A stretch of DNA of 64,000 bases from Batillaria attramentaria (taxonomy: Eukaryota; Mollusca; Gastropoda; Batillariidae): NCBI GenBank assembly GCA_018292915.2, contig JACVVK020000054.1:720001-784000 (forward strand), read 5' to 3'. Below the pieces are notes generated by a model that had not been told where the DNA came from, searched no databases, and saw only the letters and a list, made by a program, of their open reading frames with translations. A program made the position numbers and the translations under genes. Every line of letters starts with the position of its first letter. The stretch's first letter is position 1. This document shows positions 27,072 to 41,399 of the stretch, one piece after another.

Positions 27072-30000
27072 CGCGGGGAAGAGAAAAATAGAGATGAAAC
27101 AGAAAATCAAGATGTAGTACCAGTTGGGTGGGATAAGAATAAAACAGGGAGAAGATTAAAGAGTGAGATGGCAAAAGCTGCAATTGTTCTCAGACCTTCG
27201 TGTAGTCGTCACAAAGTAAGGACAGCACCAGTCATGCGGCATAAACACTCAAAGAATTGCATATCGTGGAAAACGGCGACTGACAGTTTTCCACGTTGCT
27301 GCCTTGGAAAGAAGCAGTATACCAAATTTTACAAAGGAAAAAAAATTGCGGCAACAAAGTTTCGCCTAAAAAAAGTGAAACCGATTTCTCTTGTGTTGTT
27401 TTTCTGAAATATGAAGACTTTGCCAAGATCTACACATTGTTAGGCACCTTTTCTGTGCAAAATGTACAGCTGGAAAACCAGCGAACCGAAACATTCATTT
27501 CAAATCAACAACGATAATGTTGTAGTGTTTTCAATCTCCTATTTATGGGGTTTTGTACACAATATTTTTCCCTCTCTCATCTGTACACACTGATGTTTTC
27601 CCTTTTTTTTTTCTTCTTCACGGTAAGTGTCATTGTGGGGGTGGCCACTTGAAAAAATTCTTTTGGTGAACAGGTAAATTGTTAGGACTTCAAAGGAGCT
27701 GTCTCAAAAGGTTTGCATGTTTTAGTGCTTTGCAAAGGAGAAAAATCACCACTAACACAACGGAGTGAAATTTTCAACCATATGCTGCCCAAAGATGTTC
27801 GTGAACTGTAATAATTATGAAGTGTAATTTCCGTTGAAACAAAATACAGGGTAAGAAATACGTTCTATTTTCTTTTTTTTCTGCGATTATGAAAATGTCT
27901 ATACCTGGTTTATTTCGAGCTACAATGTCGATCAAACTTATGTCTTTTTAAGAATATGAACTTGGAAACATTATCGCGTCGGCCGTAATTTCACTTTTTT
28001 TCCGAAGTCACAAAATGGCAGTTCACACAAAGTGGAGAAAAGAGTACGGACTAATTTATACCGATACTACACACTTGTTATCATAATTCGATCATTTCGA
28101 CCATATTTTAAGCTTTCTTGCACTTTTCCCATTAGCTGTAGGGAAAAGACTTTTGTAGGTCCTAATAAAAATGGTATTTAGTTTTTCAATATAAATAAAA
28201 AAAAAACACTAGGTCTCTTGCTATCCATGATACATAATTGTTTTACTAACTGATCTTTACAACAGTCATCTAAACACCCAAGTCAGATAATAGTACTAAC
28301 ACTAAATAAAGATGATGGCATTATAAAACTACACATGAAGCCTACGTCTGCCTGTATACAACATAGCGCTGCACAATTCGGTGATTTGACGAGACGAAAA
28401 CACATTTCATAACCTTAGAATTCAATTCTAGGACAAACGCACGCCAATCAGCCTTTTTTGTTGTTTTTATGTTTTTTTTTTTTTTTTGTTTTGTTTTGGG
28501 AAACTGAACAACGACACTACTATAATCATTTTGTTGAACGCAGACCAATGAGACCAGATAATGAGAGACTTCTGAGATAGAGTTTCTGTCTAAGTCTGCT
28601 GATGAATATGACATACGGTGGTGGAGGGAACAGAACGGAACAAGCAGAGTAAAGTTTTAAGTAACGATTAGTGGTATATAACTTGGTGAAACAACATCAC
28701 AATAACAAACTGCAACATACAACCGATACAAGACAGGGAAACACTGCCAGTGAGCGAGACACACAGACATTGTCAGCGTCTTCTGTTAAATAACCGCAGT
28801 TTGGTTTGATGGAACTCGAAGAACACGCGCGGTTGGGTTGGTGATGGTAATACTTTTTGTTTCCTAGATGTAGCCGCGAAATCTGTATGTCTTTGTTGCT
28901 TGCGCGGCTTTAAGCCATTAAAACTCACTCGTTTCCTGGCTCGTAGGTGGCAAATGGAATAGGGTTTCATATTTAGACGATTTGTACCAACACCTGCCGG
29001 TCAATATAGGCGTCAGTATACAAGAGGATACCAGAAAAGCAAATTGGAAGGAAGTTTTGTAATTTTGCTGTTTGGTTTTTCCACTGGCTGTACTCCAACG
29101 AGTACTGCTCAAAAATGGGTGCCAATATACACCCAAGACGAACGCGGAAACTGCATTACAGGAGCTAACATGTACGTATGTTTAGGAGTTCCCTTTTTAT
29201 GAACCTACAACGCAAATGCTCGTAATTTGCAGTACTGATCAACAGATGAATATCAACTAAGTCGCTGGCAGTGTTTTCCGATCTGGCTTAAGAGCCGTTC
29301 ACTGTCCAATCACCATACTCGGGGGGCAAGACACTGCTTCGTTCACAGACAAAGCCAAATACACCAGACAACAATAGTGAAAAGTGAAAGACGTGAAGGA
29401 AACTGAAAATTCGACGGAACCAACTATACAGTGAAGACGAAACAACTGATCTGCAAACCAAACACATCTAGGTGCACGAGGGGATGGTGAAACATGATCG
29501 AAACATTACCAAAAAAAAAAAAAAAAAAAAAAATCATCATTCCACAACCATGAGAGAAGTTTTTTTTTCCCGGACATACACATCATACAAAGTTTCGCGA
29601 AGACTGGCGGTTGTAATGAATGCATGCCGAGCGAATGAATAACGAACCATACAAGTAATCTGAATTACAAGACGCGGACAAGATATCGTTGTATGGGAAA
29701 CTGTGAGTCAAACGGTTACGGACTATTCCCTAAAAAAAAAAAAGAAAAAAAAGAAGAAGCGGGAAACGATCATGGTAGTAGGGAATATATTCCCTGTCAT
29801 CTCACGATCAGCACACGACTGAAAACCAAGATATACAAGATAAGCTATTCGCCCACCGTACGGACAGCAGACGACAGGAGTGAATTCTGTACAGGGCTTA
29901 ATCCTCGGTATGTATGCCGGTGTAAAATCATGCAGTCACTGGCCAACCCAACAGGGTAGAAAAACGGGGGGGGGGGGGGGGGGGGGGGACGGGGGGGGGG

Positions 30001-33000
30001 GGGAAGTTCTCGAGAATTCTTTAACCTTGCAAAAGCAATGAACTGTGGAAAGTTTTCATTTCTAACAAAGATGTCCGCTGAAACGTAACAAATGGGTCCA
30101 AGTTTAATCGTGATTTTAGTTTTTGTTAAATTTAGTTTATTTTCGTCGGAGCGGACAACATTAAAAAACAAACAAAAAATCTTCGGTGTGTTCTTTGTAC
30201 TTGCGTGCAAACACAAAAACCAAACCCTGAGGGTTTACAGTGTGTAAACAGTGTAAGGGCAAGTCCCTTATTTCATCGTGCACTTCTTCATCAGCTTATA
30301 CAGGCAGCAAGTTTCCTGCTTTAAATATTTGTTTTTAACGCCGTCATCTGGGGCCGAGATCGTCTAAATCTTAAAGCTGTACAACAGTCAGACCACAATA
30401 ACAGCAAAGACAAACTATTTTCTTAAGATCAGGGCACGGCCGTAAAGATACCATTGCTGTATGCGTATTGCCTTCTTTTTCTCCCTTCGTCGAGTTACCT
30501 ATCTAATCTATGCTTGAGCAGTACATTCAGACAAAGGAAAGTGTGATGATTAAGCTGCCTTTGCTACCCAGTACAAGCCGTCTTAGGATGAACGCAGAGA
30601 GACGAACACCTGCCTATCCACTTTAGAGTGATTCCATGAGTTTTTTTTTTTTTTTTTTTTAGTTCCCGCAGCCGCATGAAGCAGGTAATGATTTGAGTGA
30701 CAATAAGACTGATAGAGTGACCTTGTTACCGGTTCGTGGAGAAGGTTAAAACGAAACAACTCGCTGAAAATGGATTACCATGTGCTGGATACATTACTGT
30801 CCACTATGAACTTTCGGATCGGTATTTCGCGTACTTTAGCACTGGGTTTTCCGTCAAATTTGTCTGGCAAATGTCTGAAGTTGCTGAAAATTTTGTAGCC
30901 CAAATCGCCGGATGGTCCTCAGTCCGGTTTCACATTCAGCTGTGGACAATCTTGAACCAAAACTGACCTTTGCCTTAGTTTGAAGATGCCGATTTATTTA
31001 CTATTGCACATTTTGCCACAAGATGGCTTGAATTGGCAACAGGCTTGGGTATCGACGTCCAGTTCCACAGACGGCTTGTAACTGGACTTAAGGTGCCCTA
31101 TTGTTTCTTGAATTAGTCTTAAATGGATCGTATTATATACAGTAACCCATACTGTACAAAAGGAAAATGGCTCACGGTGAAAAAAATCAACGACTGACAA
31201 ATGGAGGCGGGAAAAACCATGTGTTATGTGAGGGAAAAATGGGGGATATTGGAGACTCGACACGCTTTAAATTCTGTACAAACACGATTAATGCGCACAA
31301 GTAACGAACCCCTACGAAACAATGAGAGTACGCGCACAAGTGCCCAGCAAATACAATCTTTCTCCAGTAGCGCTGTCGGTGTTGTCCGAACGAGAGACGT
31401 ACGTTTCCTTTTCACCGCAAACGCTGGCACGCAGTTTTGTGTCTGCTGGGGGTCTCACGACATAGAAATAGTAACCGCCACCCAATGCCGAGAGAGAGCA
31501 GACAACAAAAATACAATCGCACTATGAAACATTAAGAGATAGAAGAGATGGGGGGGGGGGGGGGGGACAAAACTCGATCAAGAATCATCATTATAAAATG
31601 GCGTGACCTCAACAATCATCATCGTAAAAGAGTGGCGTGACAATTCTATTAATAATGACGTCAAACCAACAGTACAGCTAGTGCGGAGTCGTCTGGACAC
31701 ACACACAATCATTATCAAGTGGAAAGAAAAAAATCTAAAAATTGAGCAAGTCTGGATGATAAATGACAAGATCTGTGCACACAATTATCCACAGTGTCTG
31801 TTAGAAGAAAGTGAAATGTCTGCCATTCAAATCGATAAGCGAAGTGACGTACATAAAAACTACAAGCAAGTCAAAAACAAGCGAGTCGGAGCGTACAACC
31901 ACACGCCAACTGACCGTCCACGGTGATATTTTACCACGGAACATAACGTGAATTTGCATGGTAAATCAAAACCTCTACACATGGAAAACAAACGTGTGTG
32001 GGTCAACCGACTGTCACGTAAAAACACATTAAAAGGCATTTAAAAATTCACGAGTGCTGCTCTGGAAGCTAGTATGAAATGATTTTTTGATCATCCGATT
32101 CAAGGCATGCACTAGGAGTACTAGAAATAATAATCTCCATCCGTCACTGTTTACGTTAAAAAATAACCTTGCACAATGTAAAAAAAAAAAAAAAAAATGA
32201 TGCAAGTCAGTTGAACGTAAATTTCAAACGTGTGCGTGGGCGCACATTCTACTGTGAATCATTAATACGGAAGCAACGTTGTCCTACACAGCAAAGAATG
32301 TGCAATGAAATTCAAAACAAGCCCACAGCAGAAATGCATGTTTCCTATGCTCGGCCAGTAACTTTTTAGGTGCACGCCGAGTGCTTATGAAAGCAAGTTC
32401 CAGATTCATGCAATTTTACAACCTTCAGCAAGAAACTTCAGTATGACAAAATTTGACTTACGTTTATCGTTTAAAAAAAAAAAAAGGCTGTTCTAATTTA
32501 CGAACATCACAATAATATGTTTACTTTTGCGGTATAAAGGAAAAGTCATTCCGTAAAAAAAAGGTAAAATGTTTACAGTGTCCCTAATAGTGATAATAAT
32601 GATGATGATAATAATACACCACAAGTGAATTTGAAATTGTAACGTATCCAAGTGCACATATTCCGACACAATTCACAATATTAATACCGAAGTTGAAACG
32701 GGCTCACAACACTCATAAACCAACGAAATCCCACTGAACAACCTCAACACTGCATAGTACACAACATAGAAGCACCGCTTACAAGGACAAAATCGCTTAC
32801 AGTTTGGCATTTAATGCCTATTTTTATAGAAAAGGTCACACTTCGTTCAAACTGGATGTTTATCTTCACAACAATTAGAAAGTTGCTAAAAGAATACTAT
32901 AAACACGTACAACCCTAAAGCCCTAAGCCACAAGAATCGAAATAGTCGAGCCCTCCTACGGCTTGATGATGTTTTGTAATTTTTGTACGTTAAACGTATT

Positions 33001-35135
33001 TATCCGACTATTACGTCACGTGAAAGTCAAGGGCGTATACAGTAATTTAAGTAATTCGTCTATAAACTACCACACCGGTAAGTGTGCGCAAGTATCTTCA
33101 AGACAGTCTTCAGACACACAAAAGCTGCATCGCAAATGTAAAGAGTGACAACAGTAAAAATAAATGCTACTGTGTAAACATTTGAAGGGATGAAGTATAG
33201 AGTGTAAAAAGGGGGGAAAAACTCTACAGCAGACCTACGAGTCAAGCTGTGCTGTCTGTCTCTTTTTCTTCGTCATAGCTGCGATTTCTCCTTTAGGTGA
33301 ATTTCCGAAAGGCACGTTTAAAAAATAGCAAGATAAACGTGATGTTGTACCGCCTGTTTGTAGTTTTTATCATCTGAAATTTCATCGCCGGTGTAGCTGT
33401 CTTCTTTGACCAAGCATAGAAGTAAACTAGACTCCAGGATGAATTTATGACACGCAAAACAGCGCTAAAGAGCGACTAAGGCCGTCTTTGAAGAAGAAAA
33501 GCTACAGTGATATGTTGAAGGCGTGAATCAGCCGCAAGGGGCCGTTTTGCGGCAAATGGATGTACAGTGTGTTATTCACTTATCACACCGAAGCGAGCCA
33601 ATGGGAAATCGTCACTACCTACATATCACACCAATGGAAGCAAGCAAATCAGAAAATATCCCTACTGAAACTACAACATCGCAAGCTTACGCGTTAAAAG
33701 TGTCCCCGCACATTCGCACGATGAAGCGCATAAGCTTCAAACACTGAACGACGATAATCCATCCTGGCAAACCTACGAATGCTCTTTAACGGACGACTGG
33801 ATCTGAAAAGATCATAGAAGTACTAGAGAGATACTGTGAAACGTTTTTAATGATAAATCTGTGAGTAAGAACATGAAATATGAAGGGCTGCCGGGGTCCT
33901 TTCCGTGTGGTTCAATAAGGAACAGAGCCCAAGAGCTATGTTGTCTGCGAATTTAATCCTCAGATACAATGTCCTCAGACCCAAAACAGGTCGAGTTAAT
34001 GACTGCCAAACCCATCAAAGCAAAACAAGAAAGCGCATAAAAGCACCACTGGTAGAAAAATCATTAGCCGTGGACTGTATGGAGAAAGGGCAATGAATTT
34101 GCCGGCTGAATAGTAGACCCTCTACAGACGAGAGCGGAGTTACCCTTGTGTCGAGTTTTAAACGAAGTTACCCAGACAAAGTCAACCAACCACCTATCGA
34201 ATACCACTTAGACCTTAAGAGTACGACCGACAACCACCACCACAGAAACCTGCGTCTTTTAATGTAAATTGAAAAAGGGTCTAGGTTTCACCAGAAAGAT
34301 CAACAGCCTCGAACGTAGGCCGGCAGAGTCTCGTTCTGGGTGAGAGCTTTGAAGCCAGCCAATGAGACGAGGAGCTTGAAATGAGATTTAGCTAATGAGA
34401 AATGCGAGACTCCAGTGGGCGGTTTTCCAAAACTAGCCATCTGAGCACGCGGCTTCGTGATTAGCTTCCACTCTAGGACAAAACCAATCCGGGAGAAAAG
34501 AGCGTAGCAAATGCGAAAGCCGATCTTTCCCTCGACAAATAAGAAGCCGGGAACACAATGCCCGACTTATAACACGCTTTCAAGAAATCTTGGAAACGTC
34601 TGGTAAGCTGAAGCTAAAGAATTGCATGTAAAACTGCGTCAACAAAGACATTGTTAGAATTTTTCCCAGAAGAAGAAAAAAAAATGGAGATTATCACTGA
34701 AATGCAAAAGCTAGCCAGACTTCACATCACTGCGTTCATTTATTTACTTAAGACTATTCACGACTGCATGTTTTATTTTTTCAAACTTCACTTCGGTGTA
34801 TTTTACTTCACCTCAATGCATTTTTTTTCTTACCCTACAGAAACTGACTATACCTTCCCCACATGAATGACCGATTAGTAGTGCAAATGATTATGCACTT
34901 GCTGCCCGCTAAATCTGGTCACAAAAAAATCTTAAAACCACTTGCCCATAAAAAAAAAACAAACTCCCACACAAACGTAGGATCACTGAACAAGAAACCT
35001 TTGACAATTCCAGTTCCCTAACTCAACAAACCTCTAGGGTGTAGTTTCGCCTTCCAGCAGAGCAGACCTGACTGAACAACGGAAACTTAATGAGATGTGT
35101 TTCTTATCTCCTTAGTGGTCACCTTGGCCAGCAGA

Positions 35136-35139
<4 letters not shown>

Positions 35140-35197
<58 letters not shown>

Positions 35198-35216
35198 TCT
35201 GCGCGCGCGCGCGCTC
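35140..35216. repeat. (GT)n followed by (GC)n
   Basis: About 55 bp of GT, a CTCT break, then GCGCGCGCGCGC. Confidence 0.95.
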
Positions 35217-37891
35217 GCAACAAGCCAAAGGGGATGTGCTGAAAAGTAAGAAACTTTACGATTTAACATGAAGCAGCAAGCGTGATGAATATACTTATAT
35301 ACATGTACAAAAACAAATTGCAGCTGAACACACACGTTGATCACAGAACAATAGTAACCAATTAGTTGACATATGTTCCTCTTTTAAGCCACAGCACCAC
35401 AAAACCGTTTGCTTTCAACAAAACATGAAGGAAAAATAAACACCAACGTAACCAAAACATACAAGTGACCAAACACGGGAAGTAAATGCTGCGTGCTGAC
35501 AAGTTTTAAGACGATTAATTATCTGCAAACACACACGCCTGAAAATAATCCGTTTAAAACGGCACGTATTAACTAGCAGTATGGATGATGAACATTCACA
35601 TCATAAAGTGAGGGAAGCATAGTAATCCGTGATCTCTGCTATGAACCGGGTCGCTCACGGCTTTTGATGTCAAACAAAAATGCAACTCTTCTACATTCCC
35701 TACCTGGGCTCACAAGTACCCCTCCCCCTTCCCCTGTTTGAAAAGATTTTTACGTTACAGACGACAAAAACTATTCACTAGTAAATAACTGTAGTGAATA
35801 CAGCTAGACTTTAAAACATTAGCAGTGAGATGTAACACTATGCTTGTCAATTTTTCTCTCGAGTCGGCGCGAGCTCGAGTCCTTGGTCGGATTAAAAACA
35901 ACAACAACAACAACAACAACCACCAAAAAAAAAAAAAAAAACCTCAAAGAAGTATTCAAGTTATTTACACACTGGGATTTGTCCATAATTCCGCCACAAT
36001 AAGTTTCGGCAGATTGTGCTAGGGAGAAATAAAAACAAAACTATTTTTAGAAAGAATGATCCTGCAACCGCCTCGTAAGTTCAGTTACTAAAACGTGATT
36101 GCAGCACTCGGACACAAGATCGCCATGCGAACAAAAACTGTAAGTCGTACCAACTCCGAATTAACTGTTACACAGCATACGATCGAGGTGGCCGTGGAGT
36201 AATAAATTATCGTAAGCAGTCACAACATGTATGCCAATTAGAACTGAAAGCGCGTATCTTCTCTACTGATCGTCATAACCCCGCTGTCAATCAATGTTAA
36301 TTCTTAGAGCACATCATTATGTATAATATTGTCTAAGTAAAATCATGAACAAGTGGGGAGTAAACAGCCAGAGCACACACATTAATTTTTGTCTTCGAAA
36401 AACATGACAGACAACGCTGCCAAAATTCACAAAGATGGACAACGCTGCCAAAAATTGTATAATATAGATTCTACGACATGCACCAAAAAAAAAAAAAAAA
36501 AAAGGAAATTCGATATCAATTAAAAAAACATTTTTTGCTTTGGTAGAGCTCAAGACTTGGCGCGGGAAAAAAGAGAAAATCCAGTGTTCAAAGTCTTTCA
36601 ACCTCCAGGTGATGATAGTATTAGCATTTTGCCACCGTGGCTTGTGGTGGGCAGGTCATAACAATCCCGCGCTGACGAACACGCGCCTGCAGCCTTTACT
36701 TGTGGTCAGTCCCCCGACCACCCACCAGAAGGCACGGCTGCAATATGGAATGCTTGAAATAGTCCAACGTTGAGCGAGTGCAGCAGTATTTATAGGCTCA
36801 TGCGAAATCTAGAGCATGACTATTCATTCGAGACGTCCACGTGAAAACGTATAATGAAAATACAGACCTTGATGATCGTGATATCAGGGGAAAAAAAACA
36901 AAAAACCCGCCACGTTGTCCGCCATCTTTGTCTCAAAGGAAAAGGTATTTTTCTCGGAAGCCTTTACATCGCCAAAGGCATGCAGCTAAACATTAACTCA
37001 TCTTCCTGTACTGAATAATAATGATAATAAAAATAAACAGAGAAGTATCAGGAGCAGTTTTTTTTTGTGAACAATGTCGATCATTATGGAAACCGCCATT
37101 CGTCAGGAGTCGCAAGTTACGCCAAAAATTAATAAACTGTGGAAGAACGTCTTGTTATCGAACGCAACTGGCTGGGCTTGTAATAAGTCAAACACGAACA
37201 AAATGACTCCCCATAATTTCTGTTTTTAGGCCAGAAGGTTCACCTCTTGCGTTATGGCTAAACCGATTCTCCAGGGCAAAATAATAATAATAATAATAAT
37301 TTTCTTACTTGCGAAAGTTAGTCTTAATCGCACCTGGTAAGGGGAAATTTACGCGTTTCCCTGTCCCATTGCTGTTCGGTATTGAGAGCTCAACAGTGTA
37401 CTTGTAAGAGAAACACATGTGCAAATCATGCAACATTAGATCGAGTGATTATGAGCCCCCCCCCCCCCCCCCCCCCCCCCCGCAATGTTTCGGTAAACTT
37501 AGCAGCACAACATGAACATCAGCCCAACATAAATACATCTCGTACAAATTCCGTCACTGCGTGATGATTATGTTAGAAGCAGAACATTTTTTTTTTTAAA
37601 TGCACGCAGACATACATTGAGCACCTTTCTTATATTCTTGACACCAAGACAAAACATAGTTATTCACACATACACACCCCACAGTCGAAATATCAAAGAA
37701 GCAGCGTGAAAAGAAGTGATAAAGTACAACTTTTCAAAGGTTCTATAAACACTGGCAAAAAATTGCGGGTGAGACAAATAATATTAATAAAAGGAGTGAG
37801 AGAGGAAATGTTCAAACAGTTAAAAAAAAAAAAAAAAAAACGAGAGAAAGAAGAAGAAAAAAGAAACCTCGTCCTGTCTCTCACGAAAGGT

Positions 37892-38005
37892 CAGCGAAGC
37901 AGCAAAGCGTGACGGACTGGGGGGACTGACCACATAAAGGCTGCAGGCCGACTGTTCGTCAGCGCGACTGCTACCAGCCTTGCGTCACGGTTCGCTGCTT
38001 CGCTG
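37892..38005. repeat. Inverted repeat, ~24-bp arms
   Basis: CAGCGAAGCAGCAAAGCGTGAC at the left pairs with GTCACGGTTCGCTGCTTCGCTG at the right (two mismatches), around a 65-bp loop. The arms are themselves partly repetitive (GCGAAGCAGC). Function unknown. Confidence 0.75.
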
Positions 38006-40947
38006 CACGTAGTAGGAATACCTGGTACTGTGTGTAATCTGTTCTTTGCTCTTAAGTGTATGCATGTCAGTGTGTGTTTGGATGTTCTAATGACGTTTAT
38101 GAGATGAGTGGATCCCATTAGGGACTTTTGGTGTTGAAAATGCCCGAAGAAAGGCCAATGAAGAAGAAGGGGGGGGGGGGGGGGAGCTGCAAATGCTTAC
38201 TTTCTGAATTTCCCTCTCAAGTCTAACTTTTTCCTTTCTTTTCCCCCTTTTTCAGCTTCTTCATTTTAACGTTGTCACGAGTGATTGGCCACTCGCAAGA
38301 AAAAGGAAATCCTGCACACGGTTAAATCAACGACACTCTCAACTTGAAGACGACCTGATCATCCCCTTAAAACTCATGGCTGAACTGAATGCAGATGTTA
38401 GCTTCTCACACTTGACTCCGCAACAAAGGCGAACCTCAGACAAAGGCAGCGAGCGCCAGTTAAAACGGGTCTTGTGTTCGGAGTATCCAGCAAAATCAAG
38501 AGGTCAAGAGCGAAGCACATTTCAGTTTGTCCTATCAGTTCATTCTGAAAGTTTGGAATGGAAGTCTGGTCGGATAAAGGATGAAACTGTACAAGAAACG
38601 AGTTTCGATTCGTCTTCCACTGTCGTACCACTTCTATAGAAGACAGACGACATCTAGTCTTTTAAAGAAGTGGTAGTGAACATGAAAGACACCGTAAAGC
38701 AGCTGACAGTGGCCTGAAAGCAGTCGGTTTTTAGTTTTAGCCTCCCCAGGGTGAAGGGGCCCAAAGAAAGTCTTAACAGATGTTTATTGTTTTGGGTAGA
38801 TATAAAAGTCGGGGCACGATTTTTTTCCAAAGAGATTCTGCCGGAAGGTAACTTAAAATTTTAGCTATCCACGTTAACGTTTAAAGTATTCGCAAGATAT
38901 TTAATCATTGGCCTGTCTTGGGGAAATTCAAAAAAAGAGAGAGAAAAAAATGCATGAGTGTTTTGATTTTGTGGCAAAATTTCGTGTAATGTCTCAGACT
39001 CAGATAGCATAATGTTCGATCAGTGTTATCGTCAGTGCAGTGCACAACTAGTGTGTTTTCCTCTGTGGATGAACTAGCCATGTTGTGCTGATCAGCAACC
39101 GTCCATTTGCTGTGAATCACCTTTGAAGGCGCTAATATTCTAAAATGTCAAGACCAAGCCTGGTCCTGGCTGTTACACATATAGTAACAATCAACGTATA
39201 TCTCGGCACCCTGTTATGTCACAACCCCCTTTCCCACAAAGCACACTACATGTACATCTATCTTACAGGCTCTGTACACTCAGTTATGTACATCGTACTT
39301 AGTACACATGCTGTACATACAGCGTAAATACTGAACGTGAAAGATAGTTACATGTGCCACTCAGTCTGGGTGTCTTGGTGTAGTTCTCTCCAATTCGTGA
39401 TCCCAACAGCTCCTCTTGTCTCTCTTTTTTTCTTAATGGAAACATGTCACAGTGTTTTGTCCGAGCAGGGTTGAAACCGTACCCTGCTAAATGGTATACA
39501 CATATATATATCTTTATATATATATATAGTGTTTTTCTTGCAAGTTCCTTGTAAACCCATTCGCTTCCGAATCACAGAAGGAACAGGAGTGTGAAGATCT
39601 GCAGTGTTGCGCACGAATGCCAACATGGGGGTTAATGACTCCGGGGGACAACACCCCCGGAGATGTGGAAGCAGTCGTTCACTAGGTAGTCCTCCAGCGC
39701 TTCGCGGCGCCACTGGAGTAAGAACGTAGTCGGCCGCGGAGCAATGTCTCGTCCTTGTGACTCTGGCTTCTGAGTTTGTACCAGTATGCAGGCTAGCCTA
39801 GACTGAGGTTTATGTGCCCTACGGGACGACAGGACATGCATGGCGTTTAGGTGATATGGGATATAATAACGCCAAGCCACAACAAAAACCACATAGCGTG
39901 ATTTTCTGTGGTATAACATCGGACTCTAAAAGCACAGATAACAATACTCAATAGGGCCTACCTCAGATGCATGTACATTTCGTAAGTACGATTTGAACTA
40001 TTCTGGTATGGAATCAAATGTGCATATCTGCTAAAATGATACAAACTCCAAGAAACTTTTAATACACTGTATTTCAGTGTGACGTCTAATATATGTCTCA
40101 ATGACACAACAGAAGCAGACGACAGATGCCTTGTGACAAAGACAGCCGATATAAACGATTTCATGAAAACACAAAATCGAAGAAGTTTAAATATTGATTT
40201 TCGTCCTCTAAATGCATATAAAACTGTACCATTAAGGGCTCTGAGGCGATGGGTCATTTAAATCCATACAGAAAGACATTTCTTTGATACAGAGGGTAAA
40301 GAAAACAAACAAGAGACCCTCGGTACGTAAGCCATATCACCGGGTTTGGGAAATTTCAAGAAATCGTTTACATCTAGATGACAACCAATCTAAAGTCGGT
40401 TGAAAATAAACAATGGTTTCCAAAAATACAGCTCACATTTTTTGTTGGATTATCATATCAATAAAATACTAATAACAGATGTATACTGAATATCTTTCAG
40501 TGCGCTTTCTAGTTTCGTTTGTTGAATTTTCAACAACGCTTTGTTTCTGAATGTTCTGACCACAAGTATGAATCGGAGAGTCATCGCCCTTGGGGCAAAT
40601 ATTTCTCTCCCTTGGAAATGGTGAACATAGAGCCTACCATGAAACACTGCCTATCTGAGCTGACCGCACACTGGTACAAACGCAATGCCGCGAGGAATCT
40701 AGAAACTGGTACATGTACTTTGTAGCTGGTGACTGGATCCTAGCTGTGACTGAAGCGTGACCGTTTGTGAATTGTTCATCGTCTGTAGGTATTCATCAAT
40801 CTGCTCGTGACTGTTTTGTTGCCTAGCTGGCAAGGGGTTGGTTCATAATTCGAGGAAAACGGAAACTCCTTTCTCATTCTCTCTCGTTGGGCTGCGCCTG
40901 ACTTAGTAGCTACCGCCCGAGTGACTGTGCGTCACCGCGCTGGGGCA

Positions 40948-41399
40948 CTAGGCCAAGCGTGAGCCGCTGGTGCAGGTCGGGGTGAAGCTGGGCATCTGCT
41001 GGGACGCGTAGTTCTTGATGTGCTGCAGGCTCAGTAGACTGTTGGCGATCATACTGTCCCGCCCCATGCCCATGTTCAAGTTACGGTCGGGCGCGTCCTT
41101 CCGGAACCCGATCGGGTCGTACGGGAAGTAGCGTGGTGACGTCATGGAGGAGATGTGCGGCAGTGGTGACGTCAGCCCGGTGTGCGCCAGCCCCGTGTTG
41201 TAGTGGTGGTAGGCAGCGGCTGCCGCCGCGGCGGAGGTGGATCCGGCTCCCGTGGCGCTGCAGGTGGTGGGTGGGAAGGGGGAGAGAGGCATGAAGGCGG
41301 AGGACACGCTTCGACTGCACGCAGCGGCGGAGCCTCCCGTGCCCCCTGCTCCCGCCACTCCCCCTCCTCCTCCCCCGCCACCCCCTCCACCGCCTCCTC
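40948..41399 (-). CDS. rn/lin-29-like: Zinc-finger gene, last coding exon (C-terminal domain, stop)
   Basis: Acceptor TTTTCACCAG|GAGG. It continues the split Gly codon into a poly-Gly stretch, then [20 protein letters not shown], a poly-Ala run, [20 protein letters not shown] and [20 protein letters not shown]. It ends …[18 protein letters not shown]…GSRLA with TAG at 40950-40948. There are no fingers, and low-complexity G/A/S residues dominate. The [13 protein letters not shown] segment looks like a short amphipathic helix and may be a conserved interaction motif; I cannot assign it. The 3' UTR follows toward lower coordinates. Confidence 0.88.

Larger units (their letters stand above)
23174..40947. 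other. Gene-poor interval between convergent genes
   Basis: About 17.8 kb with no coding exon I can support. It holds poly-C tracts (23673-23702, 24022-24037, 37456-37482), poly-G tracts (29966-30003, 31551-31567, 38169-38185), poly-A tracts (29513-29533) and microsatellites. The part nearest 40948 must include the 3' UTR of the zinc-finger gene, and the part just after 23173 that of CNTD1. I could not place either polyadenylation site. Frames in this interval are short and unrecognised. Confidence 0.6.
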
